NCBI GenBank assembly: GCA_023398575.1
Contig: JAEWSC010000049.1
Span: forward strand, 1 to 44,794
DNA: 44,794 bases
Direction: 5' to 3'
Source: Bacillota bacterium
Lineage (GTDB): Bacteria; Bacillota; Clostridia; Christensenellales; Aristaeellaceae
Position numbers and translations under genes: made by a program. Below, piece after piece: positions 17,754 through 25,037 of this stretch. The notes under the pieces were generated by a model. It worked only from the letters and a program-made list of their open reading frames with translations, was not told the origin of the DNA and did not search any database. The first letter of the stretch is position 1, and the number at the start of each line of letters is the position of its first letter.

Positions 17754-18620
17754 TTAACGGGTGATAGGCCCAATAACTTCCAATAGTTCTAAAATATCTT
17801 CGCCTGCGGACTGCCAATGGGGCAGCATGGCTCCAATATCCATGTGCCGCCCATCCTGGCCATGAAAATCACTGCCGCCGGTAACGATAAGCTGCAGCGA
17901 TCTGGCCATTTCATCCCACGTCTTTAACATGGCCGGCAAATGGGCTGGATGATAGGCCTCCAGCCCCAGCAATCCTGCATCCTTCCACTCTATCAGCAGA
18001 AGCCGCACATCCTGCGGATCCATTTTCAAAAGCCCCAGATGGGCAACGACAGGCGCCGCGCCTTCCTCCCGCATGAGTCGGATCACCTGGGAAACCATAC
18101 GTTTGGGCCGGGGTTCATAGCCAGGACGGCCGGGAGACAAGTATTTGTCAAAGGCATCGTACAGGCTGTCTACCATGCCCATTTTCACCATGGCGCGGCC
18201 GATATGCGCGCGCCCCAGGCTTTGGGCCTGAGGCGGTGCGATTTCATCCAAACCAATGGAAAGACCAATGCTTTTCAGCCTTTCCACCATTTTGTGGATT
18301 CTCTCTTCCCGCTCTCTGCGCATATCCTGCAGAAGCGAAATCAAGCGTGTCATGCCGCTGTGAATGCCAAACCCTAGAATGTGGACCTCATTGTTGCCGC
18401 CGGCGCTGATCTCGACACCAGGAATCAAACCAATGCCTGTCTGCACAGCTGCAGCCTGTGCCCTTTCCAACCCGTCTATGGTGTCATGATCGGTAATGGC
18501 CAAGAGATTTATCCCCTTGTCCGCCGCCATACCAATCACCTGCGCCGGGGTGTATTGCCCGTCGGAAGCATCAGTATGCACATGAAGGTCAGGCCTTGCG
18601 TTGGTATAAGCGGACTGCAT
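17754..18620 (-). CDS. PHP-domain phosphoesterase (RNase AM / nucleoside bisphosphate phosphatase type)
   Basis: Metal-dependent phosphoesterase of the TrpH/YciV family, 288 residues. The four metal motifs are present: DLHVHTDASDG (residues 11-21), ITDHDTIDG, GVEISAG and GGSDFHG near the C-terminus, with an additional VAHLGLL histidine. Characterised relatives hydrolyse 3',5'-bisphosphonucleotides (pAp) or trim RNA 5' ends. GGGAGG precedes the ATG at 18620. First gene of a likely PHP-VanW-ridA operon (gaps of 47 and 11 bases). The 264-base region upstream carries a large hairpin. Confidence 0.9.
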   Translation of the reverse strand: MQSAYTNARPDLHVHTDASDGQYTPAQVIGMAADKGINLLAITDHDTIDGLERAQAAAVQTGIGLIPGVEISAGGNNEVHILGFGIHSGMTRLISLLQDMRREREERIHKMVERLKSIGLSIGLDEIAPPQAQSLGRAHIGRAMVKMGMVDSLYDAFDKYLSPGRPGYEPRPKRMVSQVIRLMREEGAAPVVAHLGLLKMDPQDVRLLLIEWKDAGLLGLEAYHPAHLPAMLKTWDEMARSLQLIVTGGSDFHGQDGRHMDIGAMLPHWQSAGEDILELLEVIGPITR

Positions 18621-18757
18621 GAACGCCTCCCTTGGAAAGTATAAGAGCCCAATGCTCCAGAAGGGAAATGCATAGCTGGGGGGAGCATCCTCTTTCTACT
18701 GTAATCGTCCCGCTGGGCTGAGCAAAGCGTGAAGGGTGCTTGCATCGCAAGTATTCC

Positions 18758-18839
18758 TTAGGCCATTCTCTGGCCGTAGCCCTGCAATCCGGCCAGCACA
18801 GCGCTGGCAGGTTCGCAGGGCTACAAGAGAGTGGCCTAA
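18758..18839. repeat. 82-base three-tier hairpin between ftsH and the PHP gene
   Basis: Nested inverted repeats: outer arms TTAGGCCA (18758-18765) and TGGCCTAA (ending 18839) extended by TCTCT/AGAGA, middle arms GTAGCCCTGC and GCAGGGCTAC, inner arms GCCAGC and GCTGGC with a five-base loop. It could be a dispersed palindromic element, a structured RNA in the PHP leader, or an RNA 3'-end stabiliser for ftsH. No T-tract follows in either direction. A smaller hairpin (CTTGC/GCAAG) lies just to its left near 18740-18752. Confidence 0.7.
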
Positions 18840-18843
18840 TCTC

Positions 18844-18867
18844 GAAAAAGTGACTATGCCACTTTTC
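18844..18867 (-). terminator. Possible terminator of ftsH
   Basis: Arms AAAAGTG and CACTTTT, then T and C, starting 18 bases beyond the ftsH stop on the minus strand. The stem is AT-rich, so it is weak. Confidence 0.45.
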
Positions 18868-18884
18868 TAAATCACAGGTGGCGC

Positions 18885-20882
18885 TTATATTTGTCCACCG
18901 GGGTCTCCGGTGAGGACGCGGCGCATGTCTGGCTTGGGTGCGGCGGGCTTTTCGCTTTTTTCCGCCGTCTTCTCGGGCTCTGTACGTTGAACCTTTTTAT
19001 CCGGTTCAGGCAGCTCCTGCCCCTCCATCAGCGCAACGAACTCAGCGCGGGAAAGGGTTTCATGTTTCAAAAGAGCATTCGCCACCGCATGCAGCTTATC
19101 CATGTTATCGCGAAGGATCTTGCGTGCCTTTTCATAAGACTCGTCCAGCAGGCGGCGCACTTCCTTGTCGATCTGATTGGCCACATCTTCAGAATATTCT
19201 CTGGTATGGCCAAAATCCATACCTACAAACACCTCTTGGTCGTGGCCCAGGTAAATGGTGCCCAGAGCATTGCTCATACCGAACTGTGTAACCATGCGGC
19301 GCACAAGCTCAGTAGCGCGCTTGAGATCGGAAGATGAGCCGGTATAGATATCGTCCAGCGCTTCCTGTTCGGCGGCATGGCCGCCAAGCATCATGGCGAT
19401 GGTATCCAACAGGGTATTGCGGCCCATGTTGTCCCGTTCTTCAGACGGCAGAGCCAGAGTATGACCAGCGGCCTGGCCGCGGGGAACGATGGTGATCAAG
19501 TGAACTTCATCACAGCCCGGCAACTCATGGGCAACGATGGCATGGCCGGCTTCATGATAGGCAACCAGCTTCTTGTCTTTTTCATTGACCTTGTGGCTGC
19601 GTTTTTCAGGGCCCATTTGCACCCTGGCGATGGCGTCAATCAGCATTTGCTGGTCGATTTCCTTCTTACGGCTGCGGGCGGCCAAAATGGCGGCCTCATT
19701 CATCACGTTTTCCAGATCGGCGCCGGTAGCGTAAGGCATGCGCTTAGCCACGTTTTCAAAGTCCACATCGCGGGATAAGGGCTTGCCCCTGGAATGCACT
19801 TTTAATATGTCCACACGGCCATTCATATCGGGATAGTTGACCGTTACCTGGCGGTCAAAACGGCCAGGACGCAAAAGCGCGGGATCCAGAATGTCGCGAC
19901 GGTTGGTAGCCGCCATGACGATAACGCCTTCATTTGTGGCGAAACCATCCATTTCCACCAGCAGTTGGTTTAGTGTTTGCTCACGCTCATCATGACCGCC
20001 GCCAAGGCCAGCACCACGGTGGCGGCCCACAGCGTCAATTTCATCGATGAATACAATGGCGGGAGCGGCACGCTTAGCCTGTTCAAACAGATCGCGGACG
20101 CGGCTGGCACCGACGCCTACAAACATTTCCACAAAGTCAGAACCGGAAATGGTAAAGAAGGGAACGTTTGCCTCGCCGGCTACGGCCTTGGCAAGCAGCG
20201 TTTTACCTGTGCCGGGAGGGCCCACCAGCAATACACCCTTGGGAATGCGCGCACCGATTTCGGTGTAGCTTTGGGGGCTGCGTAAAAAGTCAACCATTTC
20301 CTTGAGCTCTTCTTTTTCTTCATCCGCGCCGGCTACATCGGCAAAGGTGATGCGGTTTTTGCTTGCATCCACTACGCGGGCGCGGCTCTTGCCAAAGTTC
20401 ATAACCTTGCTGTTGCCACCACCCTGCTGGCGCATGATAATGAACCAGAAAAGAACAGATATGCCCATGATCACCAGGAAAGGCAAAAAGTCAAGATACC
20501 AGGGGGTTACGATCGGCGCGCGGTACGAGACCTCAAAGCTCAAGTCTTTTACGGAGACCGCGTCGATGGCAACACTGCGCTTGGTGGCCTCCATCTGCCG
20601 GACCGTCTCGATAAAGTCATCACCAATGGTTGTTTCAAAATCATAATTCCTGTCGGGGAAATCGGCCTGCCCTACGCGGCTGTCGCGCAGCATGCCGACC
20701 AGGCTGTTGTTGCGGATGGCCACCCTGGCCACCTGATCGTTTTTGATCATTTCCAACAGCTGCGGGTATTCAATCCTTTTGTTTTCTGTAAAGCCAAAAC
20801 CGCCGTTCAAAAGAACCGCGATCAGTATGAATGCGCTGATGAGCACAACATAGCCCATAAAACCTCTGGAAGTGCGCTTCAA
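18885..20882 (-). CDS. ftsH: ATP-dependent zinc metalloprotease FtsH
   Basis: Membrane-anchored AAA protease that degrades misfolded membrane proteins and short-lived regulators. The 665-residue protein has an N-terminal helix (about 8-28), an extracellular domain, a second helix (about 128-150), an AAA domain with Walker A GPPGTGKT, Walker B IVFIDEIDAVG and a second-region-of-homology ATNRRDILDPALLRPGRFDRQ, and the zinc protease domain with HEAGH near residue 445. The C-terminus is charged and variable. The start is TTG at 20882, well placed after AGGAGG; no ATG is available. It is downstream of hpt by 74 bases and has its own promoter in that gap. Confidence 0.97.
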   Translation of the reverse strand: MKRTSRGFMGYVVLISAFILIAVLLNGGFGFTENKRIEYPQLLEMIKNDQVARVAIRNNSLVGMLRDSRVGQADFPDRNYDFETTIGDDFIETVRQMEATKRSVAIDAVSVKDLSFEVSYRAPIVTPWYLDFLPFLVIMGISVLFWFIIMRQQGGGNSKVMNFGKSRARVVDASKNRITFADVAGADEEKEELKEMVDFLRSPQSYTEIGARIPKGVLLVGPPGTGKTLLAKAVAGEANVPFFTISGSDFVEMFVGVGASRVRDLFEQAKRAAPAIVFIDEIDAVGRHRGAGLGGGHDEREQTLNQLLVEMDGFATNEGVIVMAATNRRDILDPALLRPGRFDRQVTVNYPDMNGRVDILKVHSRGKPLSRDVDFENVAKRMPYATGADLENVMNEAAILAARSRKKEIDQQMLIDAIARVQMGPEKRSHKVNEKDKKLVAYHEAGHAIVAHELPGCDEVHLITIVPRGQAAGHTLALPSEERDNMGRNTLLDTIAMMLGGHAAEQEALDDIYTGSSSDLKRATELVRRMVTQFGMSNALGTIYLGHDQEVFVGMDFGHTREYSEDVANQIDKEVRRLLDESYEKARKILRDNMDKLHAVANALLKHETLSRAEFVALMEGQELPEPDKKVQRTEPEKTAEKSEKPAAPKPDMRRVLTGDPGGQI

Positions 20883-20915
20883 AACCGGGTCCTCCTTCTG
20901 TCAAATTGAATTATC

Positions 20916-20944
20916 ATTATAGCACATGCAAGGTAGGAAAGCAA
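20916..20944 (-). promoter_or_regulatory. Promoter in front of ftsH
   Basis: Minus strand TTGCTT (20944-20939), 17-base spacer, extended -10 TGC-TATAAT (20921-20916), within the hpt-ftsH gap. Leader of about 27 bases to the TTG start. It allows ftsH expression apart from tilS-hpt. Confidence 0.75.
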
Positions 20945-20956
20945 ATTTCCCGCCCG

Positions 20957-21514
20957 TCATTTGCTGTAAATTCTGGGGTGCAAAACGCCGATATCAGGCA
21001 GGTTGCGGTACTTTTCATCGTAGTCCAGGCCATAGCCTACCACGAACGCATCAGGGATTTCAAAGCAGAAATAGTCAGGCTTTAATTCAACCCTACGGCG
21101 GGCCGGCTTATCCAGCAAGGTAACGATGCGGATGGAAGCCGGATTACGTTCAGACAAGGCACGGACAAGGTAAGACAAAGTCAGCCCCGTATCCACAATA
21201 TCCTCCACTATCAATACATCCTGCCCAGTAATATCCGTATCCAGGTCTTTGAGTATACGCACCACCCCGGAGGTTTTGGTGGAACTGCCATAGCTGGAGA
21301 TAGCCATAAACTCCGTCTTCAATGGCAAATCGATGTTTCTGATCAAGTCTGAGTAAAAGAGCACGGCTCCCTTTAGTATGCCGATCATCACCGGTTCCTT
21401 GCCTGCATAATCCCTGGTAATCGTTTCACCAAGCTTTTTCACGCCAGCGGCGATCTCCTCCCGGGTGACCAGTACCGACTCTAAATCGGCGTATATCCTC
21501 ATGTCACTGTGCAT
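20957..21514 (-). CDS. hpt: Hypoxanthine phosphoribosyltransferase
   Basis: Purine salvage enzyme joining PRPP to hypoxanthine or guanine, 185 residues. The PRPP motif LIVEDIVDTGLTL (about residues 101-113) is intact, as are the GILKGAVLF loop near 45-55 and the flexible-loop region SSYGSSTKTSG; the C-terminal VVGYGLDYDEKYRNLP is a family signature. GGAG lies eight bases before the ATG at 21514; a second ATG four codons later is less well placed. Fifteen bases separate it from tilS. The order tilS-hpt-ftsH is widely conserved in Bacillota. Confidence 0.97.
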   Translation of the reverse strand: MHSDMRIYADLESVLVTREEIAAGVKKLGETITRDYAGKEPVMIGILKGAVLFYSDLIRNIDLPLKTEFMAISSYGSSTKTSGVVRILKDLDTDITGQDVLIVEDIVDTGLTLSYLVRALSERNPASIRIVTLLDKPARRRVELKPDYFCFEIPDAFVVGYGLDYDEKYRNLPDIGVLHPRIYSK

Positions 21515-21529
21515 TTTCTCTTCTCCTCT

Positions 21530-23005
21530 TTATTTGTCTTGCTTATCATTGGCAATTTCCCATGGAAAGAGCCCATTGTAGGAAAGCAATATGCCTTCCT
21601 TCGTTTCGGGCCGAATCGCCGCTGCGCCCGATGCACCGATTCCCGGAATCCAAAGAACTGTTTCGCCCACGGTGACAATGGGCAGCAGATTCCGCAAGGG
21701 TTTGTCCACATGGTGCGCGCTTAGCGTGTCCTTCAGTTTCTGCGTTCCCTTATCATGCAGCAAGGGAAAGATATCTCCCGGCCTCCGGTAACGAACCACT
21801 GCGCCTTGCAACCTTGTTTTGTCAAGCGCTTGACACCTTATGCCATCGCCAACGGGCATGCCCAAATACCAAGGTTTTGCATAAATGGCGGCGCTTGCAA
21901 ACGGGATGGTACCCGCCAGGAGAAGGGGAACCTCCGTGCTTGAGACTAGCGTTTTTTCAGGAAGAAGATAAACCCTTGTACCGCTTCTTTCGCACCGCAT
22001 TACCCCGGGCAGATTTATCACTTCATCGCCCAAACCAAGTATGGAATCCACTAGCTCCTCCGTTTTTTCAAAATCCAGAGAAACCATTCCCCTATCCGTA
22101 TAAATACCCATTTTTCTCACTGCCGCAACGTAAAATGCACGGAGGATTCTTCGGATATATGCCCGGCTCAGGTTTTTTAGAGGCTGGCGAAGAATAAAGC
22201 AGAATTCCTTTTCCAGCCTGGCGTGGCCCCTTACATATGATTCCGATTCTTGCTGCCACCATTCTTCTTCATCTGCTGAAAGCATAGCCGAGCGGCCCAT
22301 CGCCCGTGTGCAGCCAGGCACTAACTTTTCCAGCAGCGGCATAACAGACAACCTTAGCTGGTTACGCAGTCCAAACGGCTGCGCGTTGGTTTCATCCTCC
22401 CGCCAAGAAATTCCTTCTTCCAAAAGCGCGTCGCATAAATCCGCGTGGCTAAATGAAAGGAGAGGCCTTAGCAGAAGACCGCCGGCAAAAGACTTGCTTT
22501 TAGCGATGCCAGAAAGCCCTGCTGGTCCCGAGCCGCGCAAGATATGCATTAGCACCGTTTCTGCCTGGTCACCGCCATGGTGTGCTGTCAATAGAGCCGC
22601 GCCATGAACTTCCTCCATGGCCTTGTGAAAACAGCTGTAACGTAAAATCCGCGCCGCTTCTTCCGCTCCGCAGGCGTATTCATCCATGGCCGCCCTTGCA
22701 TCCACCGTATACATTTTCAGTGGAATATGAAGGCTTTTGCATAAACTGCCGACATAAGCCGCGTCCGCCCTGGAAGCTTCACCCCGAAGGCCATGCTCAA
22801 TATGCACTGCTGTCAATGAAAAATCATGCGAGCCTTGCAGCATGGCCATGGCATACAAAAGGGCCACAGAATCTGCACCGCCCGATACCCCCAAGAGCAG
22901 CATGTTGCCGCTGCTTAAAAGGCCGTACGGCACGAGTTCATTGACCAAAGCCGGCATGAGCGCAGATCGCATGATGGTTTTCATGGGCCTATTGTAACCG
23001 CTCAT
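21530..23005 (-). CDS. tilS: tRNA(Ile)-lysidine synthetase
   Basis: Attaches lysine to C34 of the CAU-anticodon isoleucine tRNA so that it reads AUA; essential. The 491-residue protein has the N-type ATP pyrophosphatase P-loop LLLGVSGGADSVAL (about 36-49), a HIEHGLRG segment, a LLTAHHGGDQAETVLMHILRGSG motif, the helical TilS substrate-binding region and a C-terminal TilS_C domain (about 400-480). The ATG at 23005 has no proper ribosome binding site of its own; ATGs at 22984 and 22972 are alternatives. A 17-codon reading frame overlapping this ATG is preceded by AGGAGG, so translational coupling may supply initiation. Confidence 0.95.
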   Translation of the reverse strand: MSGYNRPMKTIMRSALMPALVNELVPYGLLSSGNMLLLGVSGGADSVALLYAMAMLQGSHDFSLTAVHIEHGLRGEASRADAAYVGSLCKSLHIPLKMYTVDARAAMDEYACGAEEAARILRYSCFHKAMEEVHGAALLTAHHGGDQAETVLMHILRGSGPAGLSGIAKSKSFAGGLLLRPLLSFSHADLCDALLEEGISWREDETNAQPFGLRNQLRLSVMPLLEKLVPGCTRAMGRSAMLSADEEEWWQQESESYVRGHARLEKEFCFILRQPLKNLSRAYIRRILRAFYVAAVRKMGIYTDRGMVSLDFEKTEELVDSILGLGDEVINLPGVMRCERSGTRVYLLPEKTLVSSTEVPLLLAGTIPFASAAIYAKPWYLGMPVGDGIRCQALDKTRLQGAVVRYRRPGDIFPLLHDKGTQKLKDTLSAHHVDKPLRNLLPIVTVGETVLWIPGIGASGAAAIRPETKEGILLSYNGLFPWEIANDKQDK

Positions 23006-23055
23006 GCCCTTGGACGCAAGTGCTTGCGCACTTTTTTTTCACGGTTTTCTACAAT
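23002..23055 (-). CDS. Possible 17-residue leader peptide with AUU start, coupled to tilS
   Basis: On the minus strand AGGAGG (23068-23063) is followed seven bases later by ATT, then 16 sense codons rich in Lys and Arg, ending in a TGA that overlaps the tilS ATG (ATGA). The predicted peptide begins VENREKKVRKHLRPRA after the initiator. The unusually strong ribosome binding site has no other reading frame to serve, since tilS starts 58 bases away. AUU starts are rare (infC is the known case). It could be a sequence remnant. Confidence 0.35.
   Translation of the reverse strand: MVENREKKVRKHLRPRA
23018..23039 (+). terminator. Terminator-like hairpin in the tilS leader, plus-strand orientation
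   Basis: Stem AAGTGC/GCACTT with loop TTGC, followed by a run of eight T on the plus strand. No plus-strand gene lies upstream, so if real it would end an antisense transcript. On the minus strand it is an A-tract plus hairpin inside the tilS leader. Confidence 0.4.
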
Positions 23056-23084
23056 ATTTTGTCCTCCTGGGGTATTTGGCCGCC

Positions 23085-23110
23085 GGAAAGGTCAAAACTT
23101 TGACCTTTCC
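23085..23110. promoter_or_regulatory. 26-base palindrome built of GGTCAAA half-sites
   Basis: Arms GGAAAGGTCAAA and TTTGACCTTTCC around two central bases. Another GGTCAAA lies at 23129-23135. GGTCAAA is the CtsR heptad, although CtsR normally prefers direct repeats. The position is upstream of tilS, in its probable promoter/leader. Confidence 0.6.
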
Positions 23111-23149
23111 ATACTACTATACCGCATAGGTCAAATACAAATATTCTTT

Positions 23150-23183
23150 GATATTGTGAGATAATCGAAGATATCGTGAGATA
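23150..23183. repeat. Direct repeat GATAT-Y-GTGAGATA, 20-base period
   Basis: Two copies (23150-23163 and 23170-23183) differing at one base, exactly 20 bases apart (two helical turns), in the spacer shared by hsp20 and tilS. Likely operator for an unidentified regulator. No regulator gene adjoins it. Confidence 0.5.
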
Positions 23184-23230
23184 TTAGGTGGTTTTTTGCA
23201 CATGACTAATGATATTCAACCAAATTTAAC

Positions 23231-23263
23231 TTTGACCTTCTTTGACCTTTATTGTACTATAAT
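23231..23263 (+). promoter_or_regulatory. hsp20 promoter with CtsR operator
   Basis: TTTGACC-TTC-TTTGACC (23231-23247) is an exact match, in reverse orientation, to the CtsR heptad direct repeat with a three-base spacer. It overlaps the likely -35 TTGACC (23232-23237) and the 17-base spacer to TACTAT (23255-23260), with a TATAAT at 23258-23263 overlapping. Repressor binding would block the promoter. Confidence 0.85.
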
Positions 23264-23343
23264 GCCACGGAAACGGAACCAACACAAAGAGGGTTCCTCT
23301 CCCACCAAAACAAAAACAAAAATGATTTTTAGGAGGTTTACGT

Positions 23344-23820
23344 ATGTACACTTTGATTCCGTTCAGGGGCCGCAGGGATGTAAGCCGCAGTTTGACCAAT
23401 AGCCTGCTTAATGACAACTTCTTTCGTTCCTTCTTTGATATGAGCGATTTCATGGGCAGCGCCGGCTTCAGGGTTGACGTAAAGGATAAAACCGACCATT
23501 ATCTCCTGGAGGCTGAGCTTCCTGGTGTTAGCGAAGACCAGATTGAGCTTACCGTTGATAACGACGTATTGACCATTACCGCAAACTCCGCCAAGGAGCG
23601 CAAGGAAGAAAAGGACAACTACCTTTACTGCGAGCGCCGCGCAGGCCGCATGGAACGCAGCTTCAGCCTGGATGGCATTCAGCAGGACAATATTACTGCC
23701 GATTACAAAAACGGCGTGCTCACCGTATCCTTGCCCAAGAACACTCCCGAGCCTGTAAAAACCCAGCGCCGCATCGCTATTGGCGGAAACGCTCAGGAAA
23801 AGATTACGGGAAACAACTAA
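23344..23820 (+). CDS. hsp20: Small heat-shock protein, Hsp20/alpha-crystallin family
   Basis: ATP-independent holdase chaperone, 158 residues. The alpha-crystallin domain (about 38-140) contains FRVDVKDKTDHYLLEAELPGVSEDQIEL-type strands, a DNYLYCERRAG-R-MERSFSL segment and the closing NGVLTVSLPK motif; the N-terminal arm is short and the tail ends with a polar stretch. AGGAGG precedes the ATG. A CtsR-type operator covers its promoter, so heat-inducible expression through CtsR derepression is likely, although ctsR itself is not in the window. It stands alone, followed by two hairpins. Confidence 0.96.
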   Translation: MYTLIPFRGRRDVSRSLTNSLLNDNFFRSFFDMSDFMGSAGFRVDVKDKTDHYLLEAELPGVSEDQIELTVDNDVLTITANSAKERKEEKDNYLYCERRAGRMERSFSLDGIQQDNITADYKNGVLTVSLPKNTPEPVKTQRRIAIGGNAQEKITGNN

Positions 23821-23836
23821 GGATTAGCATGTTTCT

Positions 23837-23872
23837 ACGGGGAGGGCATTTGTCAAAGAGCGCCCTCTCCGT
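23837..23872 (+). terminator. Hairpin downstream of hsp20
   Basis: Eleven-base arms ACGGGGAGGGC / GCCCTCTCCGT with a single G-U type pair and a 14-base loop, starting 16 bases after the stop. There is no T-tract, so it may stabilise the mRNA rather than terminate. Confidence 0.55.
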
Positions 23873-23937
23873 ATTACACCGCAGACACCCTTTCTCAGAA
23901 CTAAAATGAGCATTACCTATGTAGCATCACAATAGAT

Positions 23938-23996
23938 AGGCGAAGGGCGGGATATATCCCGCTGCCAGATCAAGGACAGGGGCCCTTCCCCCGCCT
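23938..23996. repeat. Structured palindromic element downstream of hsp20
   Basis: Outer arms AGGCGAAGGG and CCCTT...CGCCT enclose a perfect hairpin GCGGGA-TATA-TCCCGC. Similar GGGCGGGATAT-type palindromes are common dispersed elements in gut Clostridia, from general recollection. No coding potential is seen. Confidence 0.5.
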
Positions 23997-23999
23997 TTG

Positions 24000-24037
24000 A
24001 AACCGCCCCATGCAATAGCATCTGGGCGGTTTTTTTA
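24000..24037 (+). terminator. Strong intrinsic terminator
   Basis: Stem AAACCGCCC / GGGCGG TTT with an inner stem ATGC/GCAT, followed by seven T. It most likely ends the hsp20 transcript and isolates the yitT promoter. Between 23821 and 24162 the only content is this terminator, the two elements before it and the yitT promoter. Confidence 0.85.
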
Positions 24038-24087
24038 CGTTTTACCCTGTATACTGCATACAATGACAGCATCTATTGCGCTTCCCC

Positions 24088-24116
24088 TTGCAGCCCTATA
24101 TAGAACATGGTATGAT
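24088..24116 (+). promoter_or_regulatory. Promoter of the yitT operon
   Basis: TTGCAG (24088-24093), 17-base spacer, extended -10 TGG-TATGAT (24111-24116). Leader of about 40 bases. Confidence 0.7.
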
Positions 24117-24162
24117 TTGTCCGCAAATATGCCAATGCTGATTCAGGAAGAGGAATGTACCC

Positions 24163-25023
24163 ATGCCCAAAACGCCTCAACAAACTGCCAAAGAGTATCT
24201 GCTTTTAACCATCGGTACGCTGTTTATTGCACTGGGAGTGTATTTTTTCAAGTTTCCCAACCATTTTTCCACTGGCGGTGTCAGCGGTATTTCCATCATA
24301 TTGGGCTATTATGTGCCTGGTCTGACAGCCGGATCGTTTGTGTTTATCATTAATGCCGCCCTTTTAATCCTGGGCTTCGCCGTATTCGGGCGTTCCTTCG
24401 GCCTTCGCACTGCCTATTCCAGCACCTTGTTTTCAGGGGTCATTTGGCTATTGGAGTACTTGATCCCATTTTCCAAGCCAATGACCACCCAACCTCTGCT
24501 AGAGCTGATTTTCGCCGTATCCCTGCCGGCGGTTGGCTCCGCGATTCTTTTTAACATAGGCGCCAGCAGCGGCGGAACAGACATCATCGCTATGATATTG
24601 AAGAAATATTCCTCGCTGAATATTGGCAACTCGCTGTTTGCCGTTGACTTTATTATCACTTTGGGAGCACTGTTCGCCTTCGGTGTGGAAACGGGCTTGT
24701 TTTCCATCCTCGGCTTAATGATCAAAGCGCTGTTAATCGACCTGGTGCTGGAGAATATTAAAACAAATAAATGCTTTCACATCATTACCTCCAGCCCGGA
24801 GCCGATACTCAATTTTATTGTGGAGAATATGCACCGCGGCGCAACCATCCTGCACGGTGAAGGCGCCTATACCCATGAAAACCGTACCGTGCTTCTAACG
24901 GTCGTCAACCGCACCCAAGCCGTGCGGCTCCGCAGCTTTGCCAAGGAAGTGGACCCCCGCTGCTTTATATTGATCACCAATACCGGTGAAATCATCGGCA
25001 AAGGATTCCGGGGTGTCATTTAA
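24163..25023 (+). CDS. YitT family membrane protein
   Basis: Integral membrane protein of unknown transport function, 286 residues. Five to six helices fill residues 12-190 (YitT/DUF161), with the characteristic ASSGGTDIIAMILKKY loop near 134-150. A cytoplasmic DUF2179 domain follows (about 205-286, with HRGATILHGEGAYT and DPRCFILITNTGEIIGKGF). GGAAGAGGAA lies ahead of the ATG. It starts a compact operon with the two small DMT genes 14 bases downstream. The substrate of YitT proteins is not established. Confidence 0.9.
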   Translation: MPKTPQQTAKEYLLLTIGTLFIALGVYFFKFPNHFSTGGVSGISIILGYYVPGLTAGSFVFIINAALLILGFAVFGRSFGLRTAYSSTLFSGVIWLLEYLIPFSKPMTTQPLLELIFAVSLPAVGSAILFNIGASSGGTDIIAMILKKYSSLNIGNSLFAVDFIITLGALFAFGVETGLFSILGLMIKALLIDLVLENIKTNKCFHIITSSPEPILNFIVENMHRGATILHGEGAYTHENRTVLLTVVNRTQAVRLRSFAKEVDPRCFILITNTGEIIGKGFRGVI

Positions 25024-25037
25024 ATGGAGGTGCTCAA

